64,000 bases of DNA. Origin: Lentzea nigeriaca (lineage in GTDB: Bacteria > Actinomycetota > Actinomycetes > Mycobacteriales > Pseudonocardiaceae). Below are positions 38,322 through 46,117 of this stretch, one piece after another. The translations under genes were made by a program, and so were the position numbers. The DNA is taken from positions 372,001-436,000 of the forward strand of contig NZ_JAFBCX010000006.1 in NCBI RefSeq assembly GCF_016907955.1. The letters run 5' to 3'. Within the stretch, counting starts at the first letter, position 1; each line of letters begins with the position of its first letter. The notes under the pieces were generated by a model. That model made no database searches and had not been told where the DNA came from. It was given only the letters and a program-made list of their open reading frames with translations.

Positions 38322-38343
38322 ATCTGTAGCGATCGCTACAGAT
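38322..38343. promoter_or_regulatory. Perfect 22-bp TetR-type operator palindrome
   Basis: The half-site ATCTGTAGCGA (38322-38332) is followed directly by its exact complement (38333-38343). It sits 14 bases before the SDR start and 75 bases before the TetR start, in the divergent promoter. TGTAGCG-type half-sites are common TetR-family operators, so the TetR product is the obvious ligand. Confidence 0.85.
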
Positions 38344-38418
38344 AGTCGAGCGAGGTGAGCCCCTGTGTCAAGCCGGTCCGGTGAGATCGGGCTCACAAAA
38401 GTTGAGGAGGGTCTGCTC

Positions 38419-39039
38419 ATGGCCAGGTCCGGCCCGAGGACGTTCGACCGCGACGCGGCACTGGAAGCGGCCACACTCGTCTTCTGGGAGCACGGCTACT
38501 CGGGCACGTCGATCTCCCAGCTGACAGCGGCAATGAAGATCAACCCACCGAGCCTGTACGCCGCGTTCGGCGACAAGCGCACCCTGTTCACCGAGGTGGT
38601 CAACCGCTACAACGCGACCTACGGCAGGTTCATGGCGGACGCGTTCGCCGAGGAGACCACCGCGACGGGACTGGTGCACCGGCTGATCATGGGCGCGGCC
38701 GAGCACTACGCGGAGGGCAGCCACCCGCCCGGTTGCCTGGTGATCGCCGCAGCCGCCAACAACTCCCCCGGCAACGCCGAGGTGAGCATCGAACTCGCCG
38801 ACCGGCGCAACGCGAACCGCGACCTGCTGCAGGCGCGCATCGCCGACGCGATCAGCTCCGGCGAGCTGCCCGCGGACACCGACGCGCGCGGGCTCGCGAC
38901 CTACGTGGTCGCGGTCATCCAGGGCATGTCACAGCAGGCGCGCGACGGGGTGAACACCGAGACGCTGATGGCGGTCGGCGAGATGGCGCTGCGGACGTGG
39001 CCGGTGCCGCCCATGGCGACGACTGCTCGCCGCGGCTAG
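38419..39039 (+). CDS. TetR-family regulator divergent from the cyclitol operon
   Basis: The start is ATG 38419 with GGAGG 9 bases upstream. The 206-aa protein has a TetR HTH (DAALEAATLVFWEHGYSGTSI, then PSLYAAFGDKRTLFTEVV) and an all-helical ligand domain resembling the AcrR/TetR_C group with PGCLVIAAA. It is divergent from the SDR and, with the palindrome between, probably represses the SDR and possibly the whole eight-gene operon. Confidence 0.93.
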   Translation: MARSGPRTFDRDAALEAATLVFWEHGYSGTSISQLTAAMKINPPSLYAAFGDKRTLFTEVVNRYNATYGRFMADAFAEETTATGLVHRLIMGAAEHYAEGSHPPGCLVIAAAANNSPGNAEVSIELADRRNANRDLLQARIADAISSGELPADTDARGLATYVVAVIQGMSQQARDGVNTETLMAVGEMALRTWPVPPMATTARRG

Positions 39040-39173
39040 TAGAGCGTCGCGGCTTGGTTGTGCTCCGTCGAGTCTGGCAGGGGGGCTGGGCGGTCTGGTG
39101 CTCGTCACCGAAAGCGCGGATGGTCGCGCTCTCACGCACGTCGCTGCCGAGTTGGCGGTAGAGAAATGCTGAC

Positions 39174-39185
39174 GCAAACGTTTGC
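39174..39185. promoter_or_regulatory. Orphan LacI-type palindrome
   Basis: GCAAACGTTTGC is a perfect 12-bp palindrome with the central CG typical of LacI-family operators. It lies in a 200-bp gap between two convergent genes (TetR and asparaginase), where no promoter is expected. It may be a relic or a chance occurrence; the rest of this gap shows no gene. Confidence 0.35.
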
Positions 39186-39241
39186 TGATCACCCCGACTG
39201 CTGCCAACCGTGCAGTTGGGAAGCGCGGCTGCCTGCCGAAA

Positions 39242-40177
39242 TCAGAAAACGCTTCCGCGATCCGCGAAAACATCCTCGACAGGGCGCGCCGCGCCGAGGG
39301 CGAGCCGCAGCAGCACGCGCGCCTTGCGGGGACAGAGCCAGCCCGCCATGACGGCACCGCGCTTGATCAGGTCCGACTCGGATCCGGTGAAGCCGTAGGT
39401 GTTGCGGAACGTCGTGCCCGCGCCGGTTCGCGTCGCCACCACGACCGGGAACCGGGCGCGCGAGATCGCTTCGGCCATGCCCTCCGAGACGTGTCCGGCG
39501 CCCGTTGCCGCGACGACGACTCCGCCCACGTTGAGCCAGTCGAGGAGCGCGCCGTCGTCGTCGAGCGTGGCCTCGATGAGCGGAACCGTTGGCACGTCGC
39601 GGGGCCGCGGCAGCGCCGGCTGCCGGTGCGCGGGGTGGAAGTACTGCGGGCTGCCCTCGACCTGGAGACCGAACGGGCCGGGGAACGACTCGAACGCGCT
39701 CGGGAGGCTGCTGTGGGCCTTGCGCACCCAGCGGGCGGCGTGGATCTCGTCGTTGATCACCAGCAGGGCGCCGCGGCCGCGCGAGTTGTGCGCGCCCGCG
39801 ACGGCGACCGCGGCGGCGAGGTTGGCCGGGCCGTCCGCGCCGGGCAGTCCGGGATGCCGCATCGCTCCGGTGACGACGATCGGTTCCTCGTGCGGCCACA
39901 GGCAGTCGAAGAAGTACGCGGTCTCTTCGAGGGTGTCGGTGCCCTGGATGATCACGACGCCTGCAGCGCCCTGGGCGACCTGCTTATCGGCCCAGTCGAA
40001 GGCGTCCAGCAACGTCGTGAAGGTGAGCGAGGCGCCGGGAATCGTGGCCAGGGTGGCGATCTCGCCGACTTCGAGGCCCTGCACCAGGTCTTGCGCGCCG
40101 AGCGTCGGCGACACCGCTCCGGAGCCGGTCATCGTGATCGTGCCGCCGAGCGATGCCACCGCCACCTGTGAGCTCAT
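39242..40177 (-). CDS. L-asparaginase
   Basis: The 311-aa enzyme carries the first active-site Thr in ASLGGTITMT and the second in VIIQGTDTLEET, the two threonine motifs of bacterial asparaginases; the Lys of the catalytic triad is less obvious. There is no signal peptide, so it is the cytoplasmic form that hydrolyses asparagine to aspartate and ammonia. The start is ATG 40177 rather than the longer in-frame extension into the HxlR gene. The gene lies 10 bases downstream of the HxlR gene on the same strand. Confidence 0.93.
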   Translation of the reverse strand: MSSQVAVASLGGTITMTGSGAVSPTLGAQDLVQGLEVGEIATLATIPGASLTFTTLLDAFDWADKQVAQGAAGVVIIQGTDTLEETAYFFDCLWPHEEPIVVTGAMRHPGLPGADGPANLAAAVAVAGAHNSRGRGALLVINDEIHAARWVRKAHSSLPSAFESFPGPFGLQVEGSPQYFHPAHRQPALPRPRDVPTVPLIEATLDDDGALLDWLNVGGVVVAATGAGHVSEGMAEAISRARFPVVVATRTGAGTTFRNTYGFTGSESDLIKRGAVMAGWLCPRKARVLLRLALGAARPVEDVFADRGSVF

Positions 40178-40187
40178 GCGGCTCACT

Positions 40188-40520
40188 CTAGGGCCCGAGA
40201 CGCCGCGTTCCCGGAATGTAGGTGACGCCCCAGGTGGCGATCGCGTCCAGCACCGGGCCGAGCGCACGGCCACGATCGGTGAGTGTGTACTCGTAGCGCA
40301 GCGGACGATCGGTGTAGGCCTGCTTGTCGAGGATCCCTGCGTCTTCGAGCTTGCGCAGCCGGTCGGCGAGCGTGTTGGTCGGGATGCCCTCCGCGGACGC
40401 GGCAAGATCGCCGTAGCGCAACGTGCCCCTGAACATCAGGTCGCGCACGATCAGCAACGACCAGCGGTCTCCGAGCACGTTCAGGGTTGCCGCAATCGCG
40501 CAGTCCGAACGCGGTGCCAT
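40188..40520 (-). CDS. HxlR-family regulator
   Basis: The 110-aa protein from ATG 40520 (GGGAGG upstream) has the HxlR core: CAIAATLNVLGDRWSLLIVRDLMF, RYGDLAASAEGIPTNTLADRLRKLEDAGIL and RYEYTLTDRGRAL. HxlR proteins sense aldehydes, quinones or redox state and often regulate a divergent gene. Here that is a membrane protein (40608), and the shared promoter holds repeated TCACTTGCA elements. The downstream asparaginase is probably co-transcribed. The N-terminal Cys (SDCAI) is the usual redox-sensitive position. Confidence 0.92.
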   Translation of the reverse strand: MAPRSDCAIAATLNVLGDRWSLLIVRDLMFRGTLRYGDLAASAEGIPTNTLADRLRKLEDAGILDKQAYTDRPLRYEYTLTDRGRALGPVLDAIATWGVTYIPGTRRLGP

Positions 40521-40534
40521 CCCCACCTCCCTTG

Positions 40535-40590
40535 TCACTTGCATTCTACAAGTAACCCTGGCTACAGTCACTTGCAAATCTAAAGTGACT
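40535..40590. promoter_or_regulatory. HxlR operator region with repeats
   Basis: GTCACTTGCA occurs twice (40535-40544, 40567-40576). Each copy is followed by an inverted partner: ACTTG/CAAGT (40537-40553), and AGTCACTT/AAGTGACT (40566-40590, 9-nt spacer). The repeats span the divergent promoter between the HxlR gene and the membrane protein. Confidence 0.7.
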
Positions 40591-40607
40591 ACTTCTCAGG
40601 GGTTGAC

Positions 40608-41234
40608 ATGGCTGTTCAGTTGATCTCGCCGATGCCGACATCCCGTAGTGCACCTGTCTGGGGCATCGCCGCCTGGCTCGCGGCGGCGTCGGTCGCGGGG
40701 GCGGCCGGGCTGTTCGCCCCGGACGGGACGCCGCCGATCGCGCTGGGCATCGCCGCGGGTGGACCGCCCCTGCTGGCCGTGGGACTCGGCATCTGGTCGC
40801 CGCGGTTCCGCGCCCGGGTGCGTTCGCTCGACCTGCGGTTGCTGACCCAGTTGCAGATGTGGCGGATCGCCGGCTTCGTCTTCATCGTGCTGGCCGGTCA
40901 ACGCCTGTTGCCCGCCGGGTTCGCGTTGCCCGCCGGAATCGGCGACGTGTTCATCGGCATGACCGCGCCGGTCGTGGCCGCCGCGCTGCTGCAGCACCGG
41001 CGGGCGTACCTGGCCTGGACCGCGCTGGGCATCGCGGATCTGCTCATCGCGGTCACCCTGGGCACCCTGCATTCACACACGCCGATCGGCGTACTCGCCA
41101 CGAGCATCGACACCGACATGCTGGGGCAACTGCCGATGAGCCTGATCCCGACCTTCGGCGTGCCGCTCTGCCTGGTGCTGCACGTGCTGGCGGTGATCAA
41201 CCTGGGCGGTCGCCCCGACACCTCACATGCCTGA
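40608..41234 (+). CDS. Unrecognised multi-helix membrane protein
   Basis: The 208-aa protein has five to six hydrophobic helices (for example GIAAWLAAASVAGAAGLFA; FVFIVLAGQRLLPAGFALPAGIG; LIPTFGVPLCLVLHVLAVINLGG) and no catalytic motif. It is expressed from the promoter shared with the HxlR regulator, so it may be HxlR-controlled. Its last 12 bases overlap the convergent mtnD gene. Its function is unknown. Confidence 0.75.
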   Translation: MAVQLISPMPTSRSAPVWGIAAWLAAASVAGAAGLFAPDGTPPIALGIAAGGPPLLAVGLGIWSPRFRARVRSLDLRLLTQLQMWRIAGFVFIVLAGQRLLPAGFALPAGIGDVFIGMTAPVVAAALLQHRRAYLAWTALGIADLLIAVTLGTLHSHTPIGVLATSIDTDMLGQLPMSLIPTFGVPLCLVLHVLAVINLGGRPDTSHA

Positions 41235-41786
41235 ACGAAGTTCGTCGAACGTCGGGAACCTCGTGGCGATGTCGCTGCCGGTGAAGTTGCCGATCCAGCC
41301 GTCGTCGTCGTGGAAGAAGCGGATCGACACGTAGTCCGGCGTCGTGCCCATGTCGAACCAGTGCGTCGTGTTCGCCGGCACGCTCAGCAGGTCGCCCGCC
41401 TCGCAGAACACCGCGTACACCTTGTCGCCGATGTGCAGGTAGAAAACCCCTGCGCCACGGGCGAAGTAGCGGTCCTCGTCGTCGTCGTGCGTGTGCTCGG
41501 CGAGGAACTTGTTGCGGAACTCGACGGCCTTCGCGCGGTATTCGTCGGTGTCCGCAGGAGTCATCTCCATCGCGTCGACGTAGGTGTAGCCCTCCGTCTC
41601 GCTGACGCGGGCGACGTCCTTCTCGTACACCCGCAAGGCGTTCTCGGCGGTCACACCGTCCACAACGGACCACCGGTGGAAGCGCACGCCGTGCTCCTTG
41701 AGCGCGGTGGCGATCTCCTCGGGGTCGGTGGTGCGGACGAGGGTCTCCTCCGGGCCGGAGTCCGGCCACACCGTCAGCAGCGTCAT
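41223..41786 (-). CDS. mtnD: Acireductone dioxygenase
   Basis: The 187-aa cupin enzyme performs the last ring-free oxidation of methionine salvage, converting the acireductone to the 2-keto precursor of methionine (Fe form) or to methylthiopropionate plus CO (Ni form). The metal site is present: EHTHDDDEDRYFARGAGVF (HxH and Glu), and HWF later. The start is ATG 41786, overlapping the mtnB stop by one base (TAATG). It is the last gene of the mtn operon. Confidence 0.93.
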   Translation of the reverse strand: MTLLTVWPDSGPEETLVRTTDPEEIATALKEHGVRFHRWSVVDGVTAENALRVYEKDVARVSETEGYTYVDAMEMTPADTDEYRAKAVEFRNKFLAEHTHDDDEDRYFARGAGVFYLHIGDKVYAVFCEAGDLLSVPANTTHWFDMGTTPDYVSIRFFHDDDGWIGNFTGSDIATRFPTFDELRSGM

Positions 41787-42391
41787 TAGTGCCTCCCCGT
41801 AAAGATGTCTCGCGTCTCCACCTTGAAGCGCAGCAACCACTCCAGGCATTCCAGGCGGTGCCGGGCCTGCATCAGGTCGTCGCCCCACACGTACACGCCG
41901 TGCCGCGCCACGAGCAACGCCGGGACCTTCGGGTCGAAGCCCTTCTCGAAGGCGTCGCCCAGTTCGACCATGTCCTGCGAGTTCGGCACGACCGGGATCA
42001 CGACCTCTTCGTGGTCGTAGCGGCCGAAACCCTTGAGCATTTCGAGGTCTTTCAGAACCACGCCGTCCGGCCAGTGTTCCGCGGCGACGACCGGTGCCAG
42101 CGCGTGGACGTGCACGACCGCGCCCGCTCCTGCGACACGAGCGATCCTCGCGTGCAGGCCGGCTTCGGCGGACGGGATCTTGTCGGAGTCGACGGCGAGG
42201 CCCTCGGAGTCGATCACCACGCTGTCCGCCGCGGTGATCTCGCCCTTGTCGACGCCGCTGACCGTGACCGCGAGGCGCAGCGGATCCCGTTGCAGCACCA
42301 CGGAAAGGTTGCCCGACGTGCCGCGCATCCAGCCCATCCGCGCGTACCGGACGCACTCGCGGGCGAGCTCTGCGGTCACGACAGTTCCCAC
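41786..42391 (-). CDS. mtnB: Methylthioribulose-1-phosphate dehydratase
   Basis: The 201-aa class II aldolase-fold protein has the zinc histidines (VHVHALAP; ARHGVYVWG) and the opening GWMRGTSGNLSVVL typical of MtnB. It dehydrates 5-methylthioribulose 1-phosphate to a diketone, which MtnC then converts. The GTG start lies 16 bases inside the mtnC end, and the stop overlaps mtnD by one base. The order mtnC-mtnB-mtnD follows the pathway. Confidence 0.93.
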   Translation of the reverse strand: MGTVVTAELARECVRYARMGWMRGTSGNLSVVLQRDPLRLAVTVSGVDKGEITAADSVVIDSEGLAVDSDKIPSAEAGLHARIARVAGAGAVVHVHALAPVVAAEHWPDGVVLKDLEMLKGFGRYDHEEVVIPVVPNSQDMVELGDAFEKGFDPKVPALLVARHGVYVWGDDLMQARHRLECLEWLLRFKVETRDIFTGRH

Positions 42392-43032
42392 ACGGTCGGG
42401 TGCGGCGTGAAGTCGGCGTTGCCGTACGGCTCACCGGCGCGCGCGACGCCGACCGTCTTCCAGCCCGCCTCCTGCGCGGCGTGCAGCTCGGCCGGGACGT
42501 CGCTGTAGAACGTGATGTCGTCGCTCTGCAGCACTGCGGCGATCTTGCGGTACGACTCCGCCTCACGCTTCGGGCCCGCGTTGACCGTGTCGAAGTGGTG
42601 CTCCAGCAACGGGGTCAGGTCGCCGTCGGTGGTGTGCTTGAAGAACGCGATCTGACCCGCGACCGAGCCGGACGAGAAAATCGCGAGCTTCACGCCGTCG
42701 TCGTGCCATTTGCGCAGCGCGGGGACGACGTCAGGGAAGAACTCCGCGACGAGGTCGCCCTGCGCGTAGCCCTGCTGCCAGATGAGCCCCTGCAACGTCT
42801 TGAGCGGCGTGACCTTCTGGTCCGCGTCCATCCAGTCGTGCAGCGCCTTGACGACGTCGTCGTGCCCGGCGAGTTCCTTGATCTGCTTGACGGCGTCGGC
42901 GACCACGGGGTCGTCACCGTGCTGCTCGATCCAGGGCCCGAGCCTCGGCCGGGCGTAGTCGTACAGGACGACCAGCACCTGGTCCGTCGCGCTCAGCGTG
43001 CCCTCGATGTCGAGCACGACCCACTTGCTCAC
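42376..43032 (-). CDS. mtnC: Enolase-phosphatase E1
   Basis: The 218-aa HAD-superfamily enzyme starts with VVLDIEGTLSATDQVLVVLYDYAR (the DxExT motif diagnostic of MtnC). It continues with IFSSGSVAGQIAFFKHT and a late Asp motif (FYSDVPAELHAAQEAGW). It enolises and dephosphorylates 2,3-diketo-5-methylthiopentyl-1-phosphate to acireductone. It overlaps mtnA by 4 bases upstream and mtnB downstream. Confidence 0.94.
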   Translation of the reverse strand: MSKWVVLDIEGTLSATDQVLVVLYDYARPRLGPWIEQHGDDPVVADAVKQIKELAGHDDVVKALHDWMDADQKVTPLKTLQGLIWQQGYAQGDLVAEFFPDVVPALRKWHDDGVKLAIFSSGSVAGQIAFFKHTTDGDLTPLLEHHFDTVNAGPKREAESYRKIAAVLQSDDITFYSDVPAELHAAQEAGWKTVGVARAGEPYGNADFTPHPTVWELS

Positions 43033-44030
43033 CGCTGTTCTCCCTCGTAGTACTTGTCCAGCTCCCCGGCGCCGAACACCCCTCTGTCCGTCACGACGTC
43101 CGTGACGAACTGCGGCGGCGTCACGTCGAACGCCGGGTACAGCCCCTTCACCCGTGGCGTGGCGCTCGGTCTGCCTCGGACGTGCAACACCTCGGTGCCG
43201 TCGCGGTGCTCGATCGGCACGTCCTGTGCCGTCGGCGCCTGCCGGTCCGGTGCCTGCACCAGGGCATGAAACGGTACGCCGAACGCGTGCGCGGCCACCG
43301 CCAGCCCCAGTGTGCCGACCTTGTTGACGACGTGCCCGTCCATGGTGACCCGATCGGCCGCCGTGACCAATGCGTCGACCTCACCGGATTGCAGCACGGC
43401 CGCGCCCATGCCGTCCGTGATGAGCGTCGTGTCGACGCCCATCTCGATCAACGTCTCGGCGGTGAGCCGGGCTCCCTGCAGGTAGGGCCTGGTCTCGGTG
43501 CAGAAGAACCGGAGCCGCTTGCCCTGCTGCTGGGCCGCTCTCACCGTTTCGGTCAGGTAGAGGTCGGCCCAGCAGTGGGTGAGCACGGTGGCCTCGTCCG
43601 GCAGCAGGTTCGCCGTGTGCTCGCCGAGCGCCTGGCTCTTCGCCCGGTAGGCCGCGTCGCCGGCGCGCGCGCCCTGCAGGGCGTTGCGGACGTCCCGGGC
43701 CTCGTCGACGGCGTCGAGGACGATCTTGGTGGCCTTGCGCAGGGCGTTGTTGGTGCGCCTGGTGTTCTCGAGCAGCAGCGCGGTCCGGGCGAGCTCCTCG
43801 CGGGCCTGGGCGAAGGGCTTGTCCTCCAGGGTCCTGGCCTTGAGCACCATGCCGTAGAGGACCGCGAAGTACGGGCCGGAGGACTGGGTGACCATGTCCT
43901 CGATGGCTCGCGCGACGTCCTCGACGGTTCGGCAGAGCACCCAGTTGCGTTCGAAGGGGAACTCGCGGCGGTCGAGGATCAGCACGCCGTCGCCGGTGAG
44001 CTTGACCGAGTCGGCGAGCACCGGCCGCAT
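43029..44030 (-). CDS. mtnA: S-methyl-5-thioribose-1-phosphate isomerase (eIF2B-like fold)
   Basis: The 333-aa protein keeps the MtnA active-site pair: Cys in THCWADLYLTETV and Asp in TDGMGAAVLQSGEVDALVTAADR, followed by NKVGTLGLAVAAHAFGVPF. It isomerises methylthioribose 1-phosphate to the ribulose form and belongs to the eIF2B alpha/beta/delta superfamily. The gene lies between the acyl-CoA-dehydrogenase-like gene, whose stop overlaps this ATG at 44030, and mtnC. The genes producing its substrate (MTA phosphorylase or MTA nucleosidase plus MtnK) are not in the window. Confidence 0.92.
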   Translation of the reverse strand: MRPVLADSVKLTGDGVLILDRREFPFERNWVLCRTVEDVARAIEDMVTQSSGPYFAVLYGMVLKARTLEDKPFAQAREELARTALLLENTRRTNNALRKATKIVLDAVDEARDVRNALQGARAGDAAYRAKSQALGEHTANLLPDEATVLTHCWADLYLTETVRAAQQQGKRLRFFCTETRPYLQGARLTAETLIEMGVDTTLITDGMGAAVLQSGEVDALVTAADRVTMDGHVVNKVGTLGLAVAAHAFGVPFHALVQAPDRQAPTAQDVPIEHRDGTEVLHVRGRPSATPRVKGLYPAFDVTPPQFVTDVVTDRGVFGAGELDKYYEGEQR

Positions 44031-45130
44031 CAGCTGTACCCGGTGTGGGCGGGGCGGGCACCGGTGAGGAAGTGCTCGCCGACCTCGCGGGCCTTGTAGA
44101 TCACCGGGTCGTGCAGCGTGAGCGTGCGGGCGTTGCGCCAGAAGCGGTCCACGCCGTACTTGGCGGCCGTTCCGCGCGCGCCGACCTGCTCGAAGATCCG
44201 GCTGGTGACCTCGTTGACGAGCTTGGTGCTGACGACCTTGGCCTCGGAGATCGTGACGGCGACCTCGCCGCGCTTCGCAGGCGTCAGGTGGCGGCCGAGC
44301 TCGGAGGCCTCGTGGAGCTGCCTCGCGGCCTCGTCCGCGAGCAGGCCCGCCGCCCTCGTCTGGGACACCATCTCGCCGTACGCGGCGACGATGTACGGGT
44401 CGTCGGTGGCCTGGTCGACCCCGCTGACGAACCACGGGCGGGTCTTCGTGCGGGTGTAGTCGGCGGCTTCGGCCAGAGCGCCTTCCGAGATGGCCACGTA
44501 GAGCTGGGCGAGGACGAGCTGGAAGCCGATCGCGGCGAGACTGATCCGCGGGTCCTCGTTCGCGGGCTGCACGCCGAGGATCTCCGTGACTTCGACGTTC
44601 TCGAAGCTGACACCACCGGACGCGGTGAGCCGCTGGCCGATGTTGTCCCAGTCGTCCAGGTAGGTGATTCCGGGAGCCTTGCCGTCGAGCAGGAACGTGA
44701 GCTTCTCGCCGTTGTCCGTGCGGGTGGCGCTGACGACGATCCGGTCGGCCACGGAGGCCCCGGTCGCGAACGTCTTGCGGCCGTTGAGGAGGAAGCCGGT
44801 GTCGGTGGGCGTCAGTTCGAGGGCGGCGTCGAGCGGGTTGCTGACGCCCGCCCAGAACTGGTCCTTCTCCCTGCCGAAGGAGACGTCGAACAGGCCGCTG
44901 CGCCAGATCTGCAGGTAGTGGTACCCGAGGAGGTGTCCGACGTTCGCGTCGGCGGCGCCGATGATCCGGCCGATCTTCTGCTGGAGGGTCCAGTCCTCGA
45001 CGTTCAGCAGCCCGCTCTGGCGGAGCAGTTCGACCTCTTTGGCGGGTGGCTGGTTGGCCCGATCCCTGTCCGCCGCGTCGGACCTGAGCGTCGCCGCAAC
45101 GTCGTGCGCGACGTCCAGCCAGTTCGTCAT
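44030..45130 (-). CDS. Acyl-CoA-dehydrogenase-fold flavin oxidoreductase (SfnB/DszC-like) leading the mtn operon
   Basis: The 366-aa protein starts at ATG 45130 with GAGGAG upstream. It has the acyl-CoA dehydrogenase fold (QKIGRIIGAADANVGHLLGYHYL; GFLLNGRKTFATGASVADRIVVSA; RISLAAIGFQLVLAQLYVAISEG; FEQVGARGTAAKYGVDRFWRNARTLTLHDPVIYKAREVG). It lacks the Glu base of true acyl-CoA dehydrogenases. These features match the SfnB/DszC branch of FMN-dependent monooxygenases used in organosulfur metabolism. As the first gene of the methionine-salvage operon, a role in oxidising a sulfur compound such as a thioether or sulfone is plausible but not shown. Confidence 0.85.
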   Translation of the reverse strand: MTNWLDVAHDVAATLRSDAADRDRANQPPAKEVELLRQSGLLNVEDWTLQQKIGRIIGAADANVGHLLGYHYLQIWRSGLFDVSFGREKDQFWAGVSNPLDAALELTPTDTGFLLNGRKTFATGASVADRIVVSATRTDNGEKLTFLLDGKAPGITYLDDWDNIGQRLTASGGVSFENVEVTEILGVQPANEDPRISLAAIGFQLVLAQLYVAISEGALAEAADYTRTKTRPWFVSGVDQATDDPYIVAAYGEMVSQTRAAGLLADEAARQLHEASELGRHLTPAKRGEVAVTISEAKVVSTKLVNEVTSRIFEQVGARGTAAKYGVDRFWRNARTLTLHDPVIYKAREVGEHFLTGARPAHTGYS

Positions 45131-45269
45131 CCCTGCTCCTCTCGGTGGTACCCGGTTCAACTTACTTCTTCACACCACCGGGCTAACCACGATGTGAGAG
45201 AGACAATCCGCTGGCAGACTGCCCGCGCACCCCGCTCGGCGGGGGGATCAACTCTAGGGAGCAATTGGT

Positions 45270-45473
45270 ATGGCGCAGGGCACTGTCAAGTGGTTCAACG
45301 GCGAGAAGGGCTTCGGATTCATCGCGCAGGACGGCGGTGGTCCGGACGTCTTCGTGCACTACTCGCAGATCGAGGGCACCGGCTTCAAGTCGCTGGAGGA
45401 GAAGCAGCGCGTGGAGTTCGAGATCGGCCAGGGCCAGAAGGGACCACAGGCGCAGGCCGTCCGCGCCATCTGA
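45270..45473 (+). CDS. Cold-shock protein (CspA family)
   Basis: The 67-aa protein is a single cold-shock domain with both RNP motifs ([11 protein letters not shown], then [11 protein letters not shown]), close in length and sequence to CspA/CspB of other actinobacteria. It is a single-stranded RNA/DNA chaperone. GGGAGC lies before the ATG. The 5' leader contains a GC hairpin (about 45228-45244) that could be temperature-sensitive. A terminator hairpin follows 13 bases after the stop. Confidence 0.97.
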   Translation: MAQGTVKWFNGEKGFGFIAQDGGGPDVFVHYSQIEGTGFKSLEEKQRVEFEIGQGQKGPQAQAVRAI

Positions 45474-45485
45474 TTCAGCTCTTCC

Positions 45486-45516
45486 AGGCCCGCTCGGCGT
45501 GCTGCCGGGCGGGCTT
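45486..45516 (+). terminator. Terminator of the cold-shock gene
   Basis: GCCCGCTCGGC (45488-45498) pairs with GCCGGGCGGGC (45504-45514) with a single G-U pair, extended by A-T and G-T pairs outside. It has a 5-nt loop and is followed by a T-rich stretch (TTCTTCC). Confidence 0.8.
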
Positions 45517-45835
45517 CTTCCGTCCCGGACGGATTTGGTGGCGATCGCCGTGATGAGCGAGGTGGCGATGCCTGCCGCCTGGGTGGCGTTGACGGTGCTC
45601 ACGACCCGGAAGAGCCAGGTGCTCGGCTTGCCCCCGAGGGCGAGGACGCCGATGGCGTTGCCCGTGATGTAGAGGCGGGTCTGTTCGGGCGAGTTCGAAC
45701 ATCCGGTGCGGGGTCTGGTCGTCGATGATCACGAGCCGCGATCCGAGAAGCCCTGAAACAGGTCCTGAGCTGGGCTTCCGAAATTGTCAGACCTGTCTGT
45801 CATCGTGAGGTCACCGAGAGTTCCATTGGAGGCCG
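45517..45835 (-). other. Gene-poor gap, possibly holding a decayed membrane gene
   Basis: No reliable gene is seen. On the minus strand a short ORF (24 codons, ATG near 45803, stop overlapping a GTG near 45730) is followed by another whose frame is soon lost. In a shifted frame the text LYITGNAIGVLALGG...LFRVVSTVNATQAAGIATSLITAIATKSV looks like two membrane helices. This could be a frameshifted relic of a small membrane protein gene or simple chance. Confidence 0.3.
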
Positions 45836-46117
45836 ATGATGATCCAGAACAAGCAGTCGCTGCGCAGCTCGCTCGACAAGGCGGCGCTAGTGCTCGCCAG
45901 GGAGACCAGCCGCCATCCGGGCTCGGTGAACCGGGAGCTGAACGGCCTGATGGGCGTCGATCGCCGGGCCGACGCGTCCACGGACCAGCTGCGCGAGGCC
46001 CTGAAGTACGCGGGCGACCGGCTGCGTGCCCTGGCGAGACGCCCAGGCGATCCGCGCCTGGAGCTTGCGGGCCTGGAGGAGGCCGACTTCGCGGCGGGCG
46101 ACGATCCGCCCTTCTGA
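45836..46117 (+). CDS. Small hypothetical protein
   Basis: The 93-aa product has helices of mixed charge (SLRSSLDKAALVLARETSR; STDQLREALKYAGDRLRALARR) and an acidic end (LEEADFAAGDDPPF). GGAGG stands 5-8 bases before ATG 45836/45839, supporting translation. No family is recognised. The plus-strand gap that follows is long, so it is probably monocistronic. Confidence 0.55.
   Translation: MMIQNKQSLRSSLDKAALVLARETSRHPGSVNRELNGLMGVDRRADASTDQLREALKYAGDRLRALARRPGDPRLELAGLEEADFAAGDDPPF

Noticed and set aside
45131-45269. Possible SAM-type riboswitch before the mtn operon
   Set aside because: The leader is short and has only one weak inverted repeat (CCCGGT/ACCGGG); none of the SAM riboswitch consensus elements were seen.
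45517-45732. 85-aa minus-strand ORF after the cold-shock gene
   Set aside because: It is His/Arg-rich in the pattern of a wrong-frame reading; a shifted frame looks more protein-like but has no complete start-stop structure.
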